From Bretschneidera sinensis (taxonomy: Eukaryota > Streptophyta > Magnoliopsida > Brassicales > Akaniaceae): DNA of 64,000 bases. Where the stretch lies: NCBI GenBank assembly GCA_023935145.1, contig CM043701.1:68677317-68741316 (forward strand), in the 5' to 3' direction. This document shows positions 23,896-34,150 of this stretch, piece after piece. Both the position numbers and the translations under genes were made by a program. Position 1 is the first letter of the stretch, and each line of letters begins with the position of its first letter. Under the pieces are notes generated by a model. The model worked only from the letters and a program-made list of their open reading frames with translations, had not been told where the DNA came from and searched no databases.

Positions 23896-25300
23896 CAAGA
23901 TGATGATATTCTTGTTGTGTGCTTGGGTGTGAGCAAGGGGCAAAAAGACAGTAGGAAATAGATCTTGGATTCCAGGTGTATTCATCACACGTGCCCTCAC
24001 CGGAGTTGGTTCAAGAATTTCAAGGAGACCAATGATGAAAGGGTTTTCTTGGGGAATGATATTTCTTACCGAGTGAAAGGCACAGGAGACATCTAAGTGA
24101 GGATGTTTAATGGAATAACAAGGCTGCTAGAGAATGTGAAGTATCTCCCGGATTTGAGGAGGAATTTGATCTCATTGAGGCAACTGGATTCCATGGGGTA
24201 CACATGCAAGATATAGGGAGGAAAGATCAAGGTAGCCAAGGGATCTTTGGTAGTGATCAAGGCAGCAAGAAACAATGGACTCTATGAGATGATCAGAGAG
24301 ATAGAAATCAATGATCAAGCAGCAAGCTTGACGGCTGAGATGGATAGGGCAGCCCTCTGGCACATTCTCTTGGGATATATGAGCGAAGAGGGCCTGAAAG
24401 TTCTCAGAAAGGATGGCCTACTTGATGGAGACAAAGTAGAAGAACTTAATTTCTACGAGTGTTGTGTTCTTGAGAAGCAACATCAGGTCAGCTTCAACAC
24501 TGGAGTGCACAAGTCTAAGAGCATTCTTGACTACATTCATGCAGACCTTTGGGGACCAGCAAGGACACCAACATAGGGAGGTAACATTTACTTTCTGTCT
24601 TTAATTGATGATTGTTCAAGAAGAGTGTGGGTTTATTTGCTTAGAAATAAATCAGATGCCTTGAATAAATTAGTGGTGTGGAAAGGGCTGGTTGAGACTC
24701 AAATGGGTAGAGTAGTTAAAGGGATAAGAACTGATAATGTCTTAGAAATTTTTAACCAAGAACTTGATCAATTCTGTAGGTTCAATGGCATTCTAAGACA
24801 TAGGATGGTTGTGGAAACCCCTCAACAAAGTGGAGTTGCTGAGTGGATGAATAAGACCCTTATGGAAAAGGTTAAGTGCATGTTAGATGGATCTGGATTA
24901 CCCAAATATTTTTGGGGGGAAGCTGTGGCTACAGCTGCATACTTGGTAAATAGATCACCCTCTAGAGCTTTAGAGCTCAAGACTCCCATGGAGATGTGGA
25001 GTGGAAAACCCCCTGAGTTGGACAACCTTAGGATTTTTGGGTGTGCTGCATATGCACAACAAAAGGATGATAGACTTAGCCCAGAATCTAGAAAGTGTGT
25101 GTTTCTAGGATATGGGGAAGGGGCTAAGGGGTATAGGTTGTGGTCCTTAGAGAAAGAAGGATTGAAACTCATAATAAGTAGGGATGTTAATTTTAATGAA
25201 TTGTTATTTCCCTATTTGGAAGAAACTAACCCTGCAGTGGCTAGTGAGCAAACCAGTTTGGTTCTTGTTGAGTTAGCATCAAGGAAGATTCGATTCAGGT
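23896..25300 (+). pseudogene. Element D protease and integrase
   Basis: Protease trace near 23960-24080: LDSRCIHHTCPHRSW, where the active-site DSG is DSR. The GAG-pre-integrase domain follows (LWHILLGYMSEEGLKVLRK, LNFYECCVLEKQH, with the Cys motif partly lost). The integrase core follows from IHADLWGPART; it keeps the first Asp, RTDN for the second, and GVAEWMNKT with the Glu. KCVFLGYGEGAKGYRLW marks its C-terminal part. Stops occur near 23895, 23960, 24096, 24216 and 24575; the last long frame (24625-25302) is open for 225 codons. Confidence 0.8.
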
Positions 25301-26370
25301 AGAGCAAGGAAGGCAAGAGGGTTTAGACCAGGTAGAACCGTTGGATGAAGGCCAAGCTCAAGAAACTCAAGAAGAGGCTGAACAAGAAGAGGTTGATGCA
25401 GCAAGTCGGAATGACTACCAACTCACAAGAAACTGAGAAGGAAGGCTGGTCGGACCACCTTCAAGATTTGGGTTTGCGGATGCTGTGGATGCAGCAGCTC
25501 CTTGGATAGAAGGAGAGATGAGTGAACAAGAGACTTACACAGATGCCATGGAGTGTAAGGATTCGTCAAAGTGGAAGCTAGCTATAGAGGAATAAATGGA
25601 TTCTTTAAGGAAGAACAACTTCTGGGAATTGGTGAAAATTCCAGGAAAGCAGAAAGTTGTAGAATGTAAGTGCACTTACAAGATCAAAGAAGGGTACCCT
25701 CTAGGAGATGAAGTTTGGAACAAAGCTAGGATGGTGGCGAATGGGTTCACAAGAAGAGAAGACATAGGGTTCACAGAAACTTTCTCACCTGGACACAAGG
25801 TGGAGAAGATGGTGAGTATCCTCATCTATGTCGATGATGTGCTGTTGGTTCAGAACAACAGGGAGAGGATGGAAAGGTTTACATCTCAACTCAGTAAGGA
25901 GTTCGAGAGGAAGGATCTCAGCCTTACACAAAAGATCCTTGGGATGTGTATAATCCAAGAAAAGGAGAGAAACCAGTTGAGGATTTCTTGGGCAATGGGT
26001 GTTCTCTGCAGGTTTACGAGTAATCCCGAAAAGGAGCATTAGCTTAGGATGAAGTGGTTGCTAAGGTATTTGAAGGCTCAGTGGTAGCTGGTGGTAGCAC
26101 TCATAACAACCAGAGCAGAATGCATAGCGGCTATGGAAGCCATAAAGGAGGCTATGGGGTGCAAAGGGTTGTTGGACGAGTGGAAGGTCCTAAAAGAGCA
26201 GGTGGTGGTATCATTGGATAGCCAAAGTGCGTGGCATTTGTGGAGGAATCTGGTGTTCCATGAGGGGATGAAGCATATGGATTTTCGGTATCATACATTT
26301 CAGAAAATGGTACGAAAGGATGCATTCATGTTGACAAGAAGACCACGGAGGAAAGTCCTGCAGATTTAGG
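25301..26370 (+). pseudogene. Element D RT and RNase H remnant with internal deletion
   Basis: The RT start is recognisable (MDSLRKNNFWELVKIPGKQK, KARMVANGFTRRE), but after FTETFSPGHKVE the sequence jumps straight to VSILIYVDDVLLVQNN. About 100 residues of the fingers and palm are missing, although the catalytic YVDD is kept. The RNase H that follows is only a fragment (TTRAECIAAMEAIKEAM, VVSLDSQSAWHLWRN) without the first catalytic part. Confidence 0.75.
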
Positions 26371-26499
26371 CACCAAGGTTCTACCTCTAAGAAGGTCCAA
26401 TCATTGCCTTGGACTTCTTAGGAATGGAGTCAATTGATTGATGACTCAAGATGAGTTTGGATCCCGGAGCTCTCTGTAAAAATGGTTTAGGTTTAAACA

Positions 26500-26518
26500 C
26501 TTAGACAAAGGTAGAGAT
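26500..26518 (+). other. Element D polypurine tract
   Basis: acttagacaaaggtagagat directly precedes the 3' LTR start tgttggta. It is the expected plus-strand primer position, with an imperfect purine run. Confidence 0.5.
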
Positions 26519-27580
26519 TGTTGGTATTTTTCTAAGGTTTAAGTAGGTCCCAACATGGTTTAAAGATGGTTAAAGTCTAAACCAAGGGTTGAGGATTAAA
26601 GTTCAACAAGTTAGAAGACTGCACACATGTGTGTGCATCACTTTGGAGCAAGGTAAGGCTAAGTGCACTGGTGTGTGCACTTCTGCACACAAGCTGATGG
26701 AGTGTGCGCACTGCTGGGCAGCATCAGTGTGCACCAGCGCCGCACCGCTCACCACCCAGCACCGCACCGTCTAGTATGGGTGCTGTTGGGACAGGGCCAG
26801 CACCACACCACTCACCATTCAGCACCACACCATCCAGCATGGGTGCTGTTGGGACAGGGCCAGCACCGCACCGCCCAGCCCATAAGCTGCTGCAAGCGTG
26901 CTCTGCCCAGCACCGCACCGCACCCTGTTGAGCACCTAGGTGCTAGGAAAAGTCAAGCACACATAGGCAGCATGCATAAAGACTCTCTTAGGTGCGTGTG
27001 TGCAAGGTCAAAACGCACAGCATCACTTGGGAAGTGATGGAGGGCCATGATTAAATGGAGATCATGATCAAAGGGTGGAGATTGATTCACAAGAATGTCC
27101 AAGAAGTAAATGGCTATAAAAGGGGTTCCCTAGCCTCATTTTTCACATGAGAGAAAAATCATTGTTGTGACATTGTGTGAGATCAAGTGTAATACAAGAG
27201 GGAATTGTGTGAGAGACATAAACACAAGAGGGACTCTTTGTAGTGAGGCTGGTTGTAAAGAAGAGAGGTTAGTAGAGAATTGATAGAAAGCATTGTAATA
27301 GGTCTATCACTTTCTCGTTCTCTTCTATGTTTCTTCAAGAACTTTGTTTCTTGAAGGGGATTGTTGTGACTTGTAAGAACCATTTGATTTCGTGCAGAGA
27401 GTTCGGAGGAACTCACAGGAACGTAGGCACATTGCTGAACCTCGATAACAAATTGCTTATCTTCTTTCTTTCTTTGATTTTCTGTTCCTGTTTTCAATTT
27501 CATTTCTGTCTACAAGTCATTTTAGACTTGGGTGTTTGGAAGATCACCACCTGGGCATCTTGTCAATGTGATTTCCAACA
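26519..27580 (+). repeat. Element D 3' LTR
   Basis: 1062 bp, TATA box at about 27113-27123 (gctataaaagg). The GC-rich segment has two tandem copies of a 60-bp cassette (atgggtgctgttgggacagg then gccagcacc ... catccagc) near 26775-26875, where the 5' LTR has one. Ends ttccaaca. Confidence 0.9.
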
Positions 27581-27585
27581 TCCAC

Positions 27586-28073
27586 TTTAAAAATCACATC
27601 TTTAAGGCTGTTAAAGGTACCAGTCGACTGGGAACCATCTGCCCAAAGTACCAGTCGGCTGGGGATTGTTTGTCCAAAACACCAGTCGACTGGTATGAAG
27701 AATCTAGTTGACTGTGGACACACTGTCCAGAACACCAGTCTTCTGGCATATGTAGCCAGTCGACTAGGTTGCCTTTCAACCTAGTTTTTCATTCTTTTAA
27801 AAGGTTATGATTTTAAAACGTTAGTTTTTACAATGCCTGTTTCAAAGGGAGCCATTGGACAAGCTAATTACCTGAACAAGTGAGATTTACAACTTGTTTA
27901 AATACCTTTTCCCTATACTAGAACTTCTATCTTGACTTGATGATTGATTCGGGTTGAGTTCTTGCACCTTGATCCTTGGTTGAATGCTCTTATTGCTTAA
28001 TACACTTAGATAGCATCATTAGTATAATAAGAGTTGTGTTTTGTCATCATTAGAATATAGATGAGGGTCAACA
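27586..28073 (-). repeat. Element B 5' LTR, portion right of element D
   Basis: Continues the LTR in register with 4138-4620 and ends gggtcaaca before the acact target duplication at 28074-28078. Holds the U3 palindrome array (27618-27775), including variants ccagtcggctgg and tctagttgactg. Confidence 0.9.
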
Positions 28074-28078
28074 ACACT

Positions 28079-29256
28079 GATCAATTATGTGGCCCAAAAA
28101 CTTGATACAGGTCTGCGCAAATGCACATTTTTCTTCCTTCACAAAAAGTTGGTTCTCTCGTAATTTCTCAAATACTAATTGTGGATGCTTCACATGCTCT
28201 TCAAGTGACGAATTGTACACTACAATGTCATCAAGATAGACCACCACAAACTTATCAAGGTAATCATAGAATACTTGATTCATTAAGGTACAAAAGGTGG
28301 CAGGAGCATTGGTTAACCCAAAGGGCGTGACAAGGAATTCAAAAGCTCCATACCAGGTGACACACATTGTCTTTGGCTCATCCCTTTCAGCAATTTGAAC
28401 CTGCTAGTACCCCGATCTCAAGTTAAGTTTGGAGAAGTGTTTAGCATGGCTTAATTGGTCAAACAGATCAGTAATACAAGGTTTAGGGTAGCTATTGCGA
28501 ACAGTGGCCTTATTTAGAGCTCGATAGTCTACACACATCCGTAAACTGTCATCTTACTTTTTCTGAAACAACACCGGGCTCCAAAGGGTGCTTTTGATGG
28601 TCTGATGAACCCAGACTCGAATAAATCATTTAGTTGCTTTCTCAACTCTACCAACTCAGGAGGGGCCATGTGATAAGGCGCACGGAAATGTGCCTTCATG
28701 CCCGATAGAAGCTCTATAGCATAATCTACACTTCTATGGGGTAGAAGGACCTTCGGTAACTCGCTGGACATGACAGCTTGGTAGGTCCTCAATACTACTT
28801 GAACTGACATCGGAACAACACTTGGACCCGTCTCTTCTATTGTCAACGACACTGGGGCTTATTTCGCTTCACCCCCTTCTTGAATTGGAGGGCCAAAAGA
28901 AGCTTCTTATCACTAGTAGGCTGAGTAATGGCAGTGACAACATCTTGTTCCATGATCAACAGGCAACTTGCAGTTGGAATCGGTACAACTTTGACATCGG
29001 TGAAAAAATCTAATCCCAATACAACATTAAAGTCATCCACAGTGATAGCCGTGAAATTGACTGCACCTTTCCATGGACCCATTTCAACGATCACCTCTTT
29101 GGCCAAGCCCACCATCTCTTGAGCCTCGAAATTTACCCCTTTCAACCGACCAAAGTCGCGTTCAAGCTTCAAGTGCAGTCTTTAGGCTTCCAAAGCAGAG
29201 ACAAAATTATGAGAAGCCCCCGTACCTACCAAGGCTCTTGTAGCTTTCCCATTCAT
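28079..29256 (-). pseudogene. Element A protease and RT, N-terminal part
   Basis: Protease: the minus strand near 29240-29190 reads ALVGTGASHNF, where the catalytic Asp of DTGAS is Gly, so the protease is inactive. It is followed by ITVDDFNVVLGLDFF. RT starts with PHRSVDYAIELLSGMKAHFR and QLNDLFESGFIRPSKAPFGA, then a stop and frame change near 28530. It continues as GAFEFLVTPFGLTNAPATFC and the catalytic VVYLDDIVVYN (about 28215-28250). The frame runs up to the element B target site at 28078. Confidence 0.8.
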
Positions 29257-30400
29257 TCATGAGTCCACATACATGAGTCCTCTCTTGGGTTCCTTCCTAT
29301 TCTCAAGGAGTTGGCTATTCAAAACATTCAAGAATCGAAGCACCCCCTTCCTTGTGGGTTGCTCTTCTTCTTCCCTCTCATGTTGTTGATATGGCTCAGA
29401 GCTTGTCACTTGTGAGGCACTTACGGCTCCTCTGTACATATAGTTTGCTACTCGATGGGGCCCATCACATAAGAAGCAAGAAAAGGGTCTTGGCTTACCC
29501 GCCCCTAAGTTGGATATCCGTGAAGAAGATCCTTCACTGGAACTAAAGGTAGGTCTCTTGTCCCCTCCCCCACTCATGGGCCTATTCATCCTAGCCCACT
29601 TTACTCCACCTCGAGCTGGGGAAAAGAATCATTCCTCCTCTTGAGTGGGCTCTCCGAAAGGTCATTTAGCCTTTCGGCTGCAACCATAGCTGTGGCCAAA
29701 TCTTGTACTTTTTGCCGAAGAAGCTCAGACTTGGCCTAACTTTTTAGGCCCTCGAGAAAATATAGCATATTATCCTTCTCTGACATGTCTCGGATGTCAA
29801 GCATTAGTCCTAAGAATTCCTTCACATAGTCTAAAAAATTCCCTGATTGCCTCAACTCTCTAAGCTTACAGTGAGCCAAGTACTTTAAATTTTCAGGAAA
29901 GAACTAGTTCTTTAACTCCTGCTTCAAGTCATCCCAAGTGTCGATGGTACACTTATTGTTTTGAATGTCATCATATTTGCCACGCCACCATAGTTTGGCT
30001 TCACTTGATAAAAACATCACCGCCATGGACACTTTTTCCTCTTCAGAGGCTATACGAGTAGCTCAAAAGTACTGCTCCATATCGAAAAGAAAATTTTCTA
30101 AGGCCTTCGCATCACGAGCACTTCATATCGGTTGGGCTCAAGGACCTTCACCTTTCCTCTGTCTAAGGTTCTAGTTCCATTGTTGCGCACCACTCTCATC
30201 AACAAGTTGACCTTGCTATTCAGCTTTTCAATCTCATTGTGGAGGATGTTCACGGTCTCTTTCACATCATCAGTGAGGGCATTCACTGCCTTAGAGATTT
30301 CCCTTTGTGATGTCTCAAGTTCTATTGACCTCCCATCAAACGATCTCAAGTTTGACACTAGAAGTTCAAGGGCGCTCATCTTTGCTTCCAACTCTCCCAA
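29257..30400 (-). pseudogene. Element A gag
   Basis: The minus-strand frame from 30400 (MGELEAKMSALELLVSNLRS) is a heptad-rich N-terminal coiled coil. A frame change follows, then the retrotransposon gag core (MAVMFLSSEAKLWWRGKYDD, TWDDLKQELKN, KYLAHCKLRELRQSG, VKEFLGLMLDIRDMSEKDN, about 30070-29750). A zinc knuckle CFLCDGPHRVANYM at about 29480-29440 has lost its last Cys. Stops lie at about 29720, 29905 and 30065. Confidence 0.75.
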
Positions 30401-30455
30401 CTGCTGGGAGTCTACACGTAACCACCATGGTTACGCTATTCCAGATAATCGAGTC

Positions 30456-30471
30456 ATGCTCTAATACCAAC
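30456..30471 (-). other. Element A primer binding site
   Basis: Minus strand GTTGGTATTAGAGCAT directly inside the LTR. It is initiator tRNA-Met-like with one mismatch in the core. Confidence 0.75.
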
Positions 30472-31116
30472 TGTTACGGTCCTAACACTTTCCCTCAAAG
30501 GCATAGATTCGCGCAGCACTTATCTTGGTCCCCCAAGCAAGTCAGTCTAGCTCACTCGAGTAGCTTTAAGGCTTGCACACTCTACAAGCAAAAAGGAACA
30601 CGTTAGCCACAAAATGATATCAAATAACAATTTAAGAATTATGCAACAAGGAATACAGACAAGGTGTAACAAGCACTTAGCAAGCAACAAGCGGCGTGCC
30701 CAATGGTGCACACCCAGTTTAAGCAACACACCACAGACCCTAGATCACTAAGCACATATTAGCTAAAATAGGTCATAACACATAACCAACTTTAGGCACA
30801 TGGATGCATAAAAGTTTCATTAATATAAGTATCTTACAAGCACGTTGTTGGGCAGGGGGCAACACCAAACAATCAGTAGGACAACATACTTAATCATGAC
30901 CAACGAGCACTTACTCACCCCTTAAAGAGTCTTAAGTCATTTGGAGCTCTAGTAGGAGGAAACATTACGTATGCTTGAGCCATCATACTTTTGAAAATAC
31001 AAAATAAAGGAAATAAAGAATTACAAAATTACCATTAGGCACCAACACTACAAAGAGACATGGGACGTTCGGCCATGGGCATGGTACAAGGCTCTGGACA
31101 AGCACGGACCGTGACA
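30472..31116 (-). repeat. Element A 5' LTR
   Basis: 645 bp, TG...CA ends intact (tgttacgg, cgtgaca). Homologous to 180-803 over all but its last 40 bp. Confidence 0.85.
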
Positions 31117-31358
31117 CTAAGCCACTTCCCTCAAGGCCTCAACTCGTGACACTTGTGTGTGAAAAATTTAGGATTTCGTCAAAAATAGAAAATTCCTAGA
31201 AAAACGTTTTGTCATAGGAGTAGTTGTTTAAAAACATTGATAATGGAGTATGAACCTTCAAGAAAAAAGTTCTCTTGAGTTTCACGTATCGGAAAGAACC
31301 AACACAAACTTTTCTCTCTATGTAACCCTAACTCTAGAAACACTTTGTACGTACCCTG

Positions 31359-31370
31359 ATATATATAAAC
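31359..31370 (+). promoter_or_regulatory. TATA box upstream of candidate host exon
   Basis: tgatatatataaacacc is a strong plant-type TATA box, 115 bp upstream of the ATG at 31474. It is followed by an A/C-rich leader (tttcaacacacaaactcaca) typical of plant 5' UTRs. An upstream ATG at 31439 opens a 19-codon frame that overlaps the main start. Confidence 0.5.
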
Positions 31371-31473
31371 ACCTAAATAAGAACTCAAAAATTTCAACAC
31401 ACAAACTCACAAGACATACACTTACATCTTCAGACACAATGGAGGTTCGGAAGAGGAAAAGAGAAAGGAGAGA

Positions 31474-31773
31474 ATGGCCACTGGAGCAGCCAATATGATA
31501 CTTCGGTGTGTCTTTAATGGAAGCATATCACTGTATGATATGAACATTGAGCAAAGGCCATATCATCGCAACTGCAGCTGTGCGTTACGCAAGTTAAAAG
31601 GAGTTTGCTCCAATACTTGTTCTCAAAAAAGAAATATTTTGTTTCCCAAGAAACAGTCATGGACTGGCTGTTCTTTGTCCATAGCATCTTCTAAGTTCTC
31701 TTCTCAGTGACTCATCAATTAAACACATAGAAGATTTCAGTGGAGCCTCATCACATAGCTGACAGAAATTCAT
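31474..31773 (+). pseudogene. Candidate host gene exon: small Cys-containing plant protein, frameshifted
   Basis: ORF 31474-31710, 78 residues (MATGAANMILRCVFNGSISL, then IEQRPYHRNCSCALRKLKG, VCSNTCSQKR, FPKKQSWTGCSLSIASSKF). It has Cys, His and basic residues in ordered positions and ends in a Ser-rich stretch. It does not look like any transposon protein. The style recalls a plant-specific family of unknown function with an RPYHRNC motif, but I cannot confirm this. After FSSQ there is a stop, while another frame continues in the same style (SDSSIKHIEDFSGASSHS) to about 31760. This suggests a one-base frameshift, or a splice site at the cag of 31706. Function unknown; it is the only non-transposon coding signal in the window. 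Confidence 0.45.
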
Positions 31774-33926
31774 TGGAGGATTGATACAGCTGAGTTAGAA
31801 AAACAAAGGTTAGGAATTGAATATATACTTCTTATGACTGTTTCGCTACCTGTAGAACTCCCTTCTCCAATACTCCTCAAGATAACATTATGGTCTAGAG
31901 GAATTAGTGCACTGGTTTTTCTACCTTCATCCATGTATATTCAGCTAAGTTCTATGTCAAAATCATGTTCTAACTTTTTCTTTTAAAAAAAAAGAAAGAA
32001 AAGGGAAGTGCTCACAGTTTCTTTTGCTTGCTTTTGGGAATGCTGAAATTACATACAGCATAAACTCTCCTTCTCCGGATTTTGTAGTTCATTTTTCCAA
32101 GAATGACGGCACAACCAGCATAGGACAGAAAAATATGCCTCCATTTTCCAAGGGAAGCCTGAAAATTAGAATTATCAAGATGCCCTTGTTTTTCTTCATT
32201 TATTTTTTATAAATATAAGGCATAGACACCGTCATTGATATTTCAGCACAACAGCTGGCTAACATGTGCTCCGTCTTCAACAATATTCATTTTCTTCTTT
32301 GTTTTTGTCTAACTGAAAAAGTTCCCATAGCCTGGCCGGCAAACAAACCAGACTTCTTGAACGACTCAACTAGCCTTTTATGTAATTACATACATACACA
32401 CAATACATCCTTGGCTTTGCCTAGATTTTCGAAGCAGGTCTCTCTCTCGCTATCCCTCTCCCTCTCCCTCCACAGACTCACACAAACAGGTGCTTGCATA
32501 CACAGTCATATTTCATAAAACTCTGTCAAAGGGAACGAGGGCTAGAATTTCTTCATCGTCACATTCTTATTTCTTCTTTTAGTGAAGACAAAGGACACAG
32601 TCCTATGCTTCATAAAGCATGTCAAAACTTGTGTCGAACTACAAACATTGTCATGTGGCTCTCTTGGGTATAGGATTTTTGTTAAAACCACCAATATGAT
32701 GACTGGGATTGCCGTCTGTACAATATAGTCCAGTTTTGAATACTAACAAAAGAAATTGAGGTGAAAATCATGAACAGGAAGAATACAACCTGTTCTTCAT
32801 CTTTCATTTTCTATGGAGACCTTTAAAACCAAACAAAAGCATATAACTAGTATGCATACATCCAGCAGAAAAATAGGGGAAAGATAAGTTTCTTGAGTAC
32901 CCAGTTAGCTAATCTCATACACCAACAAACAAAATTTAGATAAATAACAAGCTTCAGAATACTTAAATGAGAACAGCCTACATCACGTGAGCCACAGTTG
33001 CATTTCAAATCAGTTAATTTAATCTGGTTGCTACTGGCATGCATATAAGTTTTACATTCTAAGATTACCTGGACTACATCAGTAAGCTGGTAGATTTACC
33101 CTTTCAGATTCAAAGAATAGGTATGTTACATAACTAAATGCAACACTTGCTAAGTTAGAGAAGCTCATTCTCCCAATTAAAAATTATGAATCGGTATATT
33201 CTTCAAAAGAAATTTTAAAGGAAGCAGTAGATATACAATCATTAACGCAATGTGCGCCTATACACATAGCACATACATCATACATGCACACTTTCGAAGT
33301 GATAATATGGCACTCAAATGTGTAGAAGAGCAGTAAAATTGTTTCCATCCCATGTTTCCATTTTTTTTATTACCTCATAAGTGAGAAAATGATGGTAGCT
33401 ATAAAAAATCAGATCCTTCAGGTTTTGCTTCTGAGATACTCAAGTATGTTAATATATTAAGACATGTGACAGTGATAGGTTTCTTCATTTCCATAAAATG
33501 ACAATTACAAATTGCTTTTATAATGAATGATGTGATAGAAGTGAATAAAATAAAAATCTAGTAGGGAAACGAGAAAAGCTGTCCACGTAATGTTTTGTAA
33601 TTCATATAAACACGGCTTCATAGCAAAAAAAATATTTTGCAGGAAAAAAAGAAACTTGATTGTAAACATCACTAGATCCAAGAATACATACGCTGAAAAC
33701 ATTCGCAGTCTTAGCTTTTCTTTTCTCACTTTCCGTGGAAGTGCCGGTGCGTCAGAAGAATCATGCACTAAGCAAAAGACATTGAAAGATTGGTCTCGTC
33801 TTAAGCATCACATAGTAGCTAATCATACAAATATGGAATTTGGAATGAGGAAAACATCAATCCTTAGTTAAAAATGCCAACAAGTAAGAATATTTTAAAA
33901 GGACACTAGTTACCACTGAACCATAA
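31774..33926. other. Low-repeat region without recognised gene
   Basis: AT-rich with mixed composition. A pyrimidine-rich patch (ctctctctcgctatccctct then ccctctccctccac) at 32438-32473 resembles the Y-patch or 5' UTR of plant genes. Predicted ORFs are short, in mixed frames and without known motifs. It may be intron or intergenic DNA of the gene at 31474. Confidence 0.5.
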
Positions 33927-34150
33927 TGGCTAAGTGGTCAAGGGTTTCACAGCTAGGAGGTCCCTCCCTCCCAGGTTTGAATGGAAGGAGCGATGATTAG
34001 GCTTGATTTAACTCAAGGAATTTCCTCATGTGGAGGTGCTGCAGTGCTGGACTGTTTAGTGAGGCTGTGGTCAAGCTTATGCCACAAGCCATTTAAGGGA
34101 ATGCCTACAAACCCCCATGCAGATCCCTAAAGAAGGACCCATGAACTGTG
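33927..34150 (+). repeat. tRNA-derived SINE-like sequence
   Basis: tggctaagtgg at 33927-33937 fits an RNA polymerase III A box exactly. ggtttgaatgg at 33974-33984 fits a B box except for its last two bases, 47 bp downstream. No tRNA cloverleaf closes around them. A unique-looking body follows (gaggtgctgcagtgctggac), as in plant SINEs. No clear target duplication or A/T tail was found, so the 3' end is a guess. Confidence 0.5.

Larger units (their letters stand above)
21653..27580 (+). mobile_element. Element D: TNT1-94-type Ty1/copia retrotransposon
   Basis: 5.9-kb element with exact tccac target duplication (21648-21652, 27581-27585). LTRs TGTTGG...CCAACA lie at 21653-22667 and 26519-27580. 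Primer site at 22669-22680, polypurine stretch before the 3' LTR. Inserted in U3 of element B's 5' LTR, in opposite orientation. Internal order is leader repeats, gag, protease, integrase, RT. Large internal deletions in gag, RT and RNase H make it defective. Confidence 0.9.
3462..28073 (-). mobile_element. Element B: Sirevirus-like Ty1/copia retrotransposon, minus strand
   Basis: Target duplication acact is exact at 3457-3461 and 28074-28078. LTRs are 3462-4620 (3') and 20977-28073 (5', interrupted by element D). A tRNA-iMet-like primer site lies at 20963-20976 and a polypurine tract borders the 3' LTR. Internal order on the minus strand is gag with zinc knuckle and coiled coil, in-frame TAG, protease, integrase, RT, RNase H, a palindrome-rich spacer, an envelope-like ORF (split by element C), and a long 3' noncoding tract with a second polypurine run. 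Removing C and D leaves about 10 kb. The copia domain order with integrase before RT, the long gag with coiled coil, and the extra ORF fit the Sirevirus (SIRE/Maximus) lineage. Confidence 0.9.
180..31116 (-). mobile_element. Element A: Ty3/gypsy LTR retrotransposon, host of the left nest
   Basis: Outermost element of the left block. Two homologous LTRs lie at 180-803 and 30472-31116. A primer site like that for initiator tRNA-Met lies just inside the right LTR, so the element reads on the minus strand. Order from right to left is LTR, primer site, gag, protease, RT, (element B), rest of RT/RNase H, (solo LTR), RNase H/integrase, LTR. The gag and RT style (AKLWWRGKY in gag, YLDD in RT, a protease of DTGASHNF type) suggests a chromovirus-like lineage, not resolved further. 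The integrase C-terminal part, polypurine tract and about 40 bp of the 3' LTR are missing. Every domain carries stops or lost key residues, so the element is dead. Confidence 0.85.

Noticed and set aside
26663..27037. ORFs rich in Ala, Pro and His in the GC-rich LTR part of element D (also 21809-22125)
   Set aside because: They lie in LTR U3, are open in several frames because of GC-rich repeats, and are not conserved in frame between the two LTRs.
30098..30464. Plus-strand ORFs at 30132 and 30307
   Set aside because: They are reverse-strand readings of element A gag and have no features of their own.
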